From Lachnospiraceae bacterium (GTDB lineage Bacteria; Bacillota; Clostridia; Lachnospirales; Lachnospiraceae), in assembly GCA_900772845.1 (NCBI GenBank), contig CAAGSD010000122.1, positions 1-9,872 on the forward strand: a stretch of DNA of 9,872 nucleotides. The letters run 5' to 3'. Under the pieces are notes generated by a model. It searched no databases, was not told where the DNA came from, and saw only the letters and a list, made by a program, of their open reading frames with translations. Positions within the stretch are counted from its first letter, which is position 1, and the number at the start of each line of letters is the position of its first letter. Position numbers and translations under genes: made by a program. Positions 6,562 through 9,872 of this stretch are shown here, in pieces.

Positions 6562-6581
6562 GTTACGATATCTTTCGTAAC
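6562..6581. promoter_or_regulatory. Inverted repeat upstream of the recombinase gene
   Basis: GTTACGA (6562-6568) and TCGTAAC (6575-6581) flank a 6-nt centre, 50 nt before the recombinase start. The GTTAC element also occurs in the crossover sites, but with the arms in the opposite sense. It may be an accessory recombinase-binding site or an autoregulatory operator. No convincing sigma-A promoter was found for the recombinase in 6437-6631. Confidence 0.4.
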
Positions 6582-6631
6582 TATGCAGGCTTTCCGCCTA
6601 CTGTTAATACAAAATCATGGAGGAGCGAACA

Positions 6632-7222
6632 ATGAATACAGCACAACCAATCCGGAAACAGGAAGATCTGGAAAACTTTAAGCGTTATTATCAGGAGATC
6701 CGGCCGAATCCCAGAAATCAGCTTTTGGTGATACTTGGTCTGAATACAGCACTGAGGATCTCGGATCTGCTGCATCTGCAATGGCAGGATGTCTATTTGT
6801 TTGAGTGGGAGAAATACAGAGAGCATATCTGTCTTGTAGAGCAGAAGACGGGCAAAAAATCCAGTATCTATGTCAATCAGAATATTATATGTGCATTACA
6901 GGCTTATCGTCTTGCTATTTTACGAGAAAAAAAGGAACTGTCTCCGCAAGATTATTTATTTCCCCATACCAATAAGAACGAACCTATCACCAGAGTGCAG
7001 GCCTTCCGGATCATTAAAAAAGCTGCCAGTTATTATCAGATTCCGGGGGTGATCTGCTGTCATTCCCTGCGGAAGACCTTCGGTTATCAGGCTTGGCGGC
7101 AGGGTATTCCTCCTGCCCTGCTGATCAATATCTATAACCATTCTTCCTACGAAGTGACAAAGCGTTATCTGGGAATCGAACAGGAAGACCGTGACAGGAT
7201 ATTCCAGGATATTCAGATCTGA
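6632..7222 (+). CDS. Compact tyrosine recombinase (FimB/FimE-size invertase)
   Basis: The 196-residue protein is a tyrosine-family site-specific recombinase with all catalytic positions visible: Arg42 in ALRISDLL, Lys72 in QKTGKK, His144 and Arg147 in CHSLRKT, His170 in YNHSS, and Tyr179 in KRYLGI. It has only about 25 residues before the catalytic domain, so it lacks the N-terminal core-binding domain of phage integrases and resembles the ~200-residue DNA invertases such as FimB and FimE. I chose the ATG at 6632 because GGAGGAG (6619-6625) lies 6 nt upstream; an ATG at 6617 sits within that site. The gene lies between two inverted sites and next to csrA and flagellin, so its most likely job is to invert the segment that carries it. 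Whether it acts at other loci cannot be seen here. Confidence 0.92.
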   Translation: MNTAQPIRKQEDLENFKRYYQEIRPNPRNQLLVILGLNTALRISDLLHLQWQDVYLFEWEKYREHICLVEQKTGKKSSIYVNQNIICALQAYRLAILREKKELSPQDYLFPHTNKNEPITRVQAFRIIKKAASYYQIPGVICCHSLRKTFGYQAWRQGIPPALLINIYNHSSYEVTKRYLGIEQEDRDRIFQDIQI

Positions 7223-7228
7223 ATGCCG

Positions 7229-7260
7229 AAAAGGTAACACAATTATACTTTTGTTACATT
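7229..7260. repeat. Right inverted site: putative recombinase crossover site
   Basis: AAAAGGTAACACAA, core TTATAC (7243-7248), then TTTTGTTACATTT. This is the left site in reverse orientation. The inner arm and core are identical; the outer arm differs (TTTTGTTACA against TTGTGTTACC), and the T-run that follows is broken. The hairpin is therefore weaker and lacks a terminator tail, leaving passage toward csrA open. Confidence 0.8.
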
Positions 7261-7310
7261 TACGATAAGTATTTCCAAAACAACAGCAAACTATAAGGAA
7301 ATAATTGATT

Positions 7311-7319
7311 TCAAGGAGG
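7311..7319 (+). promoter_or_regulatory. csrA ribosome binding site, possible CsrA autoregulatory site
   Basis: TCAAGGAGG places a strong Shine-Dalgarno sequence 7 nt before the csrA ATG. CAAGGA also resembles the CsrA recognition core (ACARGGA), so CsrA might repress its own translation. The autoregulation is inferred. Confidence 0.45.
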
Positions 7320-7326
7320 AACAGCC

Positions 7327-7584
7327 ATGCTGAGACTATCGGTGAGAGACGAAGAGTTCCTGATGATAGGGGACGATGTGAAAATCATATTTTTGGGAAG
7401 CAGCGGAGGACAGACACGTATCATGATCGACGCCCCCAAGGATGTAAATATCGTACGAAGCAAGGCTATCGAGAAACGGATCCAGGATCCGGAGCTTCTG
7501 GCGAAGATCCCGAAGTACTACAAGAACCCGGAGGGCGCAGCCAAAAAGAAAAAATCCAACGTCGTTATCGTACAGAACAAGTAA
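7327..7584 (+). CDS. csrA: CsrA translational regulator with basic C-terminal extension
   Basis: The 85-residue protein opens MLRLSVRDEEFLMIGDDVKI, matching the first strands of CsrA, a dimeric RNA-binding protein that binds GGA motifs. QTRIMIDAPKDVNIVRSK holds the conserved second RNA-contact surface, including the arginine equivalent to Arg44. In Firmicutes CsrA represses flagellin translation and is held in check by FliW; no fliW is in this window. CsrA proteins are usually about 60-75 residues. Here about 30 residues follow the core, ending with KKKK and a hydrophobic NVVIV tail. The gene lies immediately after the right inverted site and 295 nt before flagellin, so it would be the first gene transcribed from the inverted sigma-28 promoter. 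Confidence 0.92.
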   Translation: MLRLSVRDEEFLMIGDDVKIIFLGSSGGQTRIMIDAPKDVNIVRSKAIEKRIQDPELLAKIPKYYKNPEGAAKKKKSNVVIVQNK

Positions 7585-7592
7585 CAAGGGGA

Positions 7593-7619
7593 TAAAGGGG
7601 ATCTGAAGCTTGGTAATAA
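7593..7619 (+). promoter_or_regulatory. Candidate sigma-28 promoter of flagellin
   Basis: TAAAGGGG, 11 nt, then GGTAATAA matches TAAAGTTT-N11-GCCGATAA at 10 of 16 positions with exact spacing, strongest in TAAAG and ATAA. Transcription would start near 7626 and include the whole hairpin leader. A second, poorer candidate is TAAC-N16-GCAGATAA (7808-7835), which would leave only a short leader. Confidence 0.4.
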
Positions 7620-7648
7620 TGCGGAATCCTAGGGCCGCTTATTATATA

Positions 7649-7669
7649 GGACACAAGGAGACAAAGTCC
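7649..7669 (+). promoter_or_regulatory. CsrA-binding site 1 in a hairpin loop
   Basis: GGAC (7649-7652) pairs with GTCC (7666-7669), exposing ACAAGGA (7653-7659) in the loop. This fits the known CsrA preference for ACARGGA presented in a hairpin loop. The GTCC arm is also needed by the neighbouring 7664-7709 stem, so the two folds exclude each other. Confidence 0.6.
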
Positions 7670-7861
7670 GGTAAGCCGCTCATGCTTGCATGACAAGGCT
7701 TATGGACTTGGGATCCGCACAAATATGAGGAAGAAGCGATTTGCATAGCAAATCAGCGGATTCCGAATATTTGTAGGATTGCAAAGCAATCCGTAAGTGT
7801 CCGTGAGTAACTTATTAACCACACACCGCAGATAAACGGATGTATCTGCAACACTTTTTAC

Positions 7862-7870
7862 ACATGGAGG
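7862..7870 (+). promoter_or_regulatory. Flagellin ribosome binding site overlapping CsrA-binding site 2
   Basis: ACATGGAGG combines a CsrA-like ACAnGGA core with the Shine-Dalgarno GGAGG, 9 nt before the flagellin ATG. CsrA bound here would block ribosomes. The pair of sites, one upstream and one on the Shine-Dalgarno, resembles the hag leader of Bacillus subtilis. Confidence 0.6.
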
Positions 7871-7879
7871 TAAATTATT

Positions 7880-9508
7880 ATGGTAGTACAACACAACTTA
7901 ACAGCAATGAACTCTAACAGAATGTTAGGATTAACCACCGCTTCTCAGGCAAAGTCCACAGAGAAGCTGTCTTCCGGATACAAGATCAACCGTGCAGCAG
8001 ATGATGCAGCAGGCCTGTCCATCAGTGAGAAGATGAGAAAGCAGATCAGAGGTCTGACACAGTCTTCCCTGAACGCACAGGATGGTATCAGTGCAGTACA
8101 GACCGCTGAAGGTGCGCTGAACGAAGTTCAGGATATGTTACAGAGAATGAATGAACTGGCTGTAAAGTCTGCTAACAGCACCAACTCCGCATCTGACCGT
8201 GAAGCTATCCAGGCTGAGATAGATCAGTTGACCACTGAGATCGACCGTGTATCTGAAACCACCAAGTTTAACGAGACTTATCTGCTGAAGGGCAACGTAA
8301 ATGCAACAGATGCAGCAAAAGATACCAATTTTCAGTATAAGTCTACAGATGTCTTGAGCCAGGATCTTTATTATGTAAAAGACAATAAGATTGAAACAGT
8401 AAAGAAAGGTACTTATGTATCTGGACTTGATTCTAACACTACGTATTATAGCTCGAGCACAGGAGCGAAGGTAGGTACAGCTTGTGATTCGAAGAATGAT
8501 TCTGGAAAGGTTGATTCGAAAAATGTATTTAACGGAACCACCCAGTATTATACTAAAGATGCTACTACTGGAACGTTCTATGCTGTAGCCAAGGGAACAG
8601 TTATTGATACAAATGCAACATATTATACGGGTAATGCTAATGCGGGTGCTGTGATAGAAAGCTCAATGGTTGCAGTAAAGGGTAGTTCTGTTGTAACTGG
8701 TGACAAGGAAACAAAATATATATTGAAAGATGGAAATACTGTATACGATAGTAATGGCAAGAAGTTAGTTGGTGGAGATGCGATCGACGGTGCTGCTGCA
8801 ACTGATATTTCTAAGTACTATACGTCCATTGATGCTGCATTACCTAAGGCTGCAGATTCTGTAAATATGAATGGTGCGGATTCCAAGAATTATGTTGTGC
8901 AGAGTTCTGTTCAGTTTGTCGATGGAGATGGTAATGAGATTGCAGCTAACGGATTAGATAAGTACCTTGAAAATGATGGTACTTTGAAGGCTGATGCAAA
9001 GCTGTATATTAAAACAGGTGAAGGTGTTACCGATCGAGCAGAGGCAGGCCAGGATCAGGTAAAAGAGTTTGTAGACGTATCGAAGAAGTATGATGTAGGA
9101 GCACTTACATTGAAACTTCATGTTGGTGCGGATGCAACGGTTAACAATCAGATCAGCATTGATATTAAATCTATGAGTTCTAAGACTCTTGGAGTTGAAG
9201 GACTGAAGGTAGATGGAGAAGACGATACCAATGCATTAAATGCAATTGAGACTATCAAGGCTGCACTGAATAAGGTATCTGATCAGAGATCTGCACTGGG
9301 TGCTGTTCAGAATCGTCTGGAGCACACTATTAATAACCTTGATAATGTTGTAGAGAATACTACCAGCGCAGAGAGCCAGATCCGTGATACCGATATGGCT
9401 ACTGAGATGGTGAAATACTCTAACAATAATATTCTGGCACAGGCGGGTCAGGCTATGCTGGCTCAGGCTAACCAGAGTAATCAGGGTGTATTGTCACTGT
9501 TGCAGTAA
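7880..9508 (+). CDS. fliC: Flagellin, filament subunit
   Basis: The 542-residue protein polymerises into the flagellar filament after export by the flagellar secretion system; no cleaved signal peptide is present. The conserved N-terminal D0/D1 region covers ~1-140 and the C-terminal D1/D0 region ~415-542, ending NQGVLSLLQ. The TLR5-contact positions of Salmonella FliC (Arg90, Leu94, Glu114) are kept as Arg89, Leu93 and Glu113 in LQRMNELAVKSANS and AEID. Residues ~145-410 form the variable surface domain, with AT-richer codons than the N-terminus. It contains a degenerate repeat of about 59 residues: YYVKD...KGT...TYY at 164-190 and YYTKD...KGT...TYY at 223-249, with a weaker third copy from KYILKD (279). 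Translation is probably controlled by CsrA, transcription by sigma-28. The gene may also be called hag or flaA. Confidence 0.96.
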   Translation: MVVQHNLTAMNSNRMLGLTTASQAKSTEKLSSGYKINRAADDAAGLSISEKMRKQIRGLTQSSLNAQDGISAVQTAEGALNEVQDMLQRMNELAVKSANSTNSASDREAIQAEIDQLTTEIDRVSETTKFNETYLLKGNVNATDAAKDTNFQYKSTDVLSQDLYYVKDNKIETVKKGTYVSGLDSNTTYYSSSTGAKVGTACDSKNDSGKVDSKNVFNGTTQYYTKDATTGTFYAVAKGTVIDTNATYYTGNANAGAVIESSMVAVKGSSVVTGDKETKYILKDGNTVYDSNGKKLVGGDAIDGAAATDISKYYTSIDAALPKAADSVNMNGADSKNYVVQSSVQFVDGDGNEIAANGLDKYLENDGTLKADAKLYIKTGEGVTDRAEAGQDQVKEFVDVSKKYDVGALTLKLHVGADATVNNQISIDIKSMSSKTLGVEGLKVDGEDDTNALNAIETIKAALNKVSDQRSALGAVQNRLEHTINNLDNVVENTTSAESQIRDTDMATEMVKYSNNNILAQAGQAMLAQANQSNQGVLSLLQ

Positions 9509-9558
9509 TTTAGAAATGATAAAATTATCCTATAATGCAGTGGGATAATAACGGGGGA

Positions 9559-9597
9559 CAGCCCATCAGAGAGCCATCTCTGATGGACTGTTTCTTC
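9559..9597 (+). terminator. Terminator after flagellin
   Basis: CCATCAGAGA (9563-9572) pairs perfectly with TCTCTGATGG (9577-9586) around the loop GCCA. The stem is extended by CAG/CTG (9559-9561/9588-9590) after one mismatch. TTTCTTC follows. A smaller stem ATTATCC/GGATAAT lies upstream at about 9524-9549. Confidence 0.8.
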
Positions 9598-9615
9598 GTC
9601 ATAAAGGGGAACAAA

Positions 9616-9872
9616 ATGAAACTGTTTGTTTATGATTGGACATTTATTACCAAAAGAGATTTATATGTAACATTGCGATGCCAGGGAATCGATTTTGATA
9701 TGTTTTCGTCCAAATTTTCACCAAGGGTGGAAAAACAGAAGAATGAATTTGAAAATTGCCTTGCGGAGGCATTGGATCAAAAAAAATATGATGCTATTTT
9801 TTCAATCAATTTTTTCCCGGAACTGGCAAAAGCAGCGCATGACAGAGGCATGTTATATATTTGCTGGACCTA
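9616..9872 (+). CDS. N-terminus of a CgeB/DUF3880-like glycosyltransferase (partial)
   Basis: An open frame runs from the ATG at 9616 off the window end, giving 85 residues. AAAGGGG ends about 6 nt upstream as ribosome binding site. The protein starts MKLFVYDWTFITKRDLYVTL; later YDAIFSINFFPELAKAAHD and LYICWTY resemble the N-terminal Rossmann half of DUF3880/CgeB-type glycosyltransferases, which typically read FSxNFFPxxA and YxxWxYD. Lying directly after flagellin, it may glycosylate the filament, as genes in that position often do. The catalytic half is outside the window, so both family and role are tentative. Confidence 0.55.
   Translation, partial: MKLFVYDWTFITKRDLYVTLRCQGIDFDMFSSKFSPRVEKQKNEFENCLAEALDQKKYDAIFSINFFPELAKAAHDRGMLYICWT

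Larger units (their letters stand above)
6411..7248. mobile_element. Putative invertible segment (flagellar phase-variation switch) carrying its own recombinase
   Basis: About 838 bp lie between and include the cores of two inverted sites. The left core reads GTATAA and the right core TTATAC, exact reverse complements, so recombination would invert rather than delete the segment. It holds a tyrosine recombinase gene and, at its left edge, a sigma-28 promoter pointing left. Inversion would place that promoter about 110 nt upstream of csrA, reading toward csrA and flagellin. This orientation therefore probably represents the low-expression state. Read-through from the recombinase gene into csrA remains possible here, so it may not be fully off. 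Inversion itself is inferred from site architecture and cannot be seen in one sequence. Confidence 0.75.
7585..7879 (+). other. Structured leader between csrA and flagellin
   Basis: No gene is seen in these 295 nt, but several hairpins are. These are: GCGG/CCGC with flanking ATAAT/ATTAT (7616-7645); a three-part stem AAGTCC...GGACTT (7664-7669/7704-7709), TAAGCC/GGCTTA (7672-7677/7697-7702) and TCATG/CATGA (7680-7684/7689-7693); a long stem ACAAATAT...ATATTTGT (7719-7726/7767-7774) capped by GATTTGC/GCAAATC (7738-7744/7748-7754); and a perfect 7-bp hairpin GGATTGC/GCAATCC (7776-7782/7786-7792). None has a T-tract, so they do not look like terminators. They probably control flagellin mRNA stability or translation. 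I recognise no known riboswitch. Confidence 0.7.

Noticed and set aside
6617..6631. ATG at 6617 as recombinase start
   Set aside because: It lies within the Shine-Dalgarno GGAGGAG that serves the ATG at 6632.
6417..6635. 72-codon open frame (MCYLFAFTIV...) after the galactanase gene
   Set aside because: It starts inside the inverted site, has no ribosome binding site and shows no recognisable protein features.
7261..7268. TACGATAA upstream of csrA as a sigma-28 -10 box
   Set aside because: The -10 half matches 6 of 8, but no TAAA-like -35 element lies at the required distance (ATTATACT).
7585..7879. c-di-GMP or other known riboswitch in the flagellin leader
   Set aside because: I looked for the GEMM conserved core and other familiar motifs and did not find them; the hairpins alone do not define a known class.
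1..9872. CRISPR array, tRNA or rRNA genes
   Set aside because: No regularly spaced direct repeats and no cloverleaf or rRNA signatures were seen on either strand.

Overview
The window looks like chromosomal DNA of a motile, anaerobic gut Firmicute of the Lachnospiraceae (Roseburia / Agathobacter-like). The evidence is a Lachnospiraceae-type flagellin next to csrA, strong AGGAGG ribosome binding sites, a secreted multimodular galactanase anchored by LysM, and mid-GC codon use with AT-rich intergenic DNA. The genus is inferred from style, not proven.

Layout. Bases 1-105 hold three stacked hairpins that resemble the right end (and possible omega-RNA region) of an IS200/IS605-type element. Next comes a minus-strand hicA-hicB toxin-antitoxin pair (708 down to 111) with a perfect-consensus promoter whose spacer carries a palindromic operator. 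A 63-nt inverted repeat (762-824) separates it from a divergent lipoprotein nuclease gene (937-2088, DNA/RNA non-specific endonuclease family with a Cys-rich C-terminal motif). A large galactanase gene (2372-6337) follows: signal peptide, two CBM61-like modules, GH53 catalytic domain, Ig-like domain, third CBM61-like module, Pro/Thr repeat linker, an unrecognised domain and LysM. A LacI-family/cre-like operator lies just downstream of its -10 box.

The most interesting region is 6391-7880. A small tyrosine recombinase gene (6632-7222) is bracketed by two near-identical sites in inverted orientation (6391-6436 and 7229-7260). Each has inverted arms around the same 6-bp asymmetric core, the architecture expected of a crossover site. 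Just inside the left site, reading leftward away from the flagellar genes, is a sigma-28 (flagellar) promoter that matches 14 of 16 consensus positions with exact spacing. Inverting the segment would put this promoter directly upstream of csrA and the flagellin gene. I read it as a self-contained flagellar phase-variation switch, shown here in the orientation with the promoter pointing away. The left site also forms a perfect terminator hairpin in front of the promoter, whereas the right site has degenerate outer bases that weaken the hairpin.

Downstream are csrA (7327-7584), a highly structured ~295-nt leader with two CsrA-type ACAnGGA sites (one in a hairpin loop, one on the flagellin ribosome binding site), the flagellin gene fliC/hag (7880-9508) and the start of a CgeB/DUF3880-like glycosyltransferase gene (9616 to the window end), which could glycosylate flagellin. 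Together these suggest two layers of flagellin control: a DNA-inversion switch for transcription and CsrA for translation.
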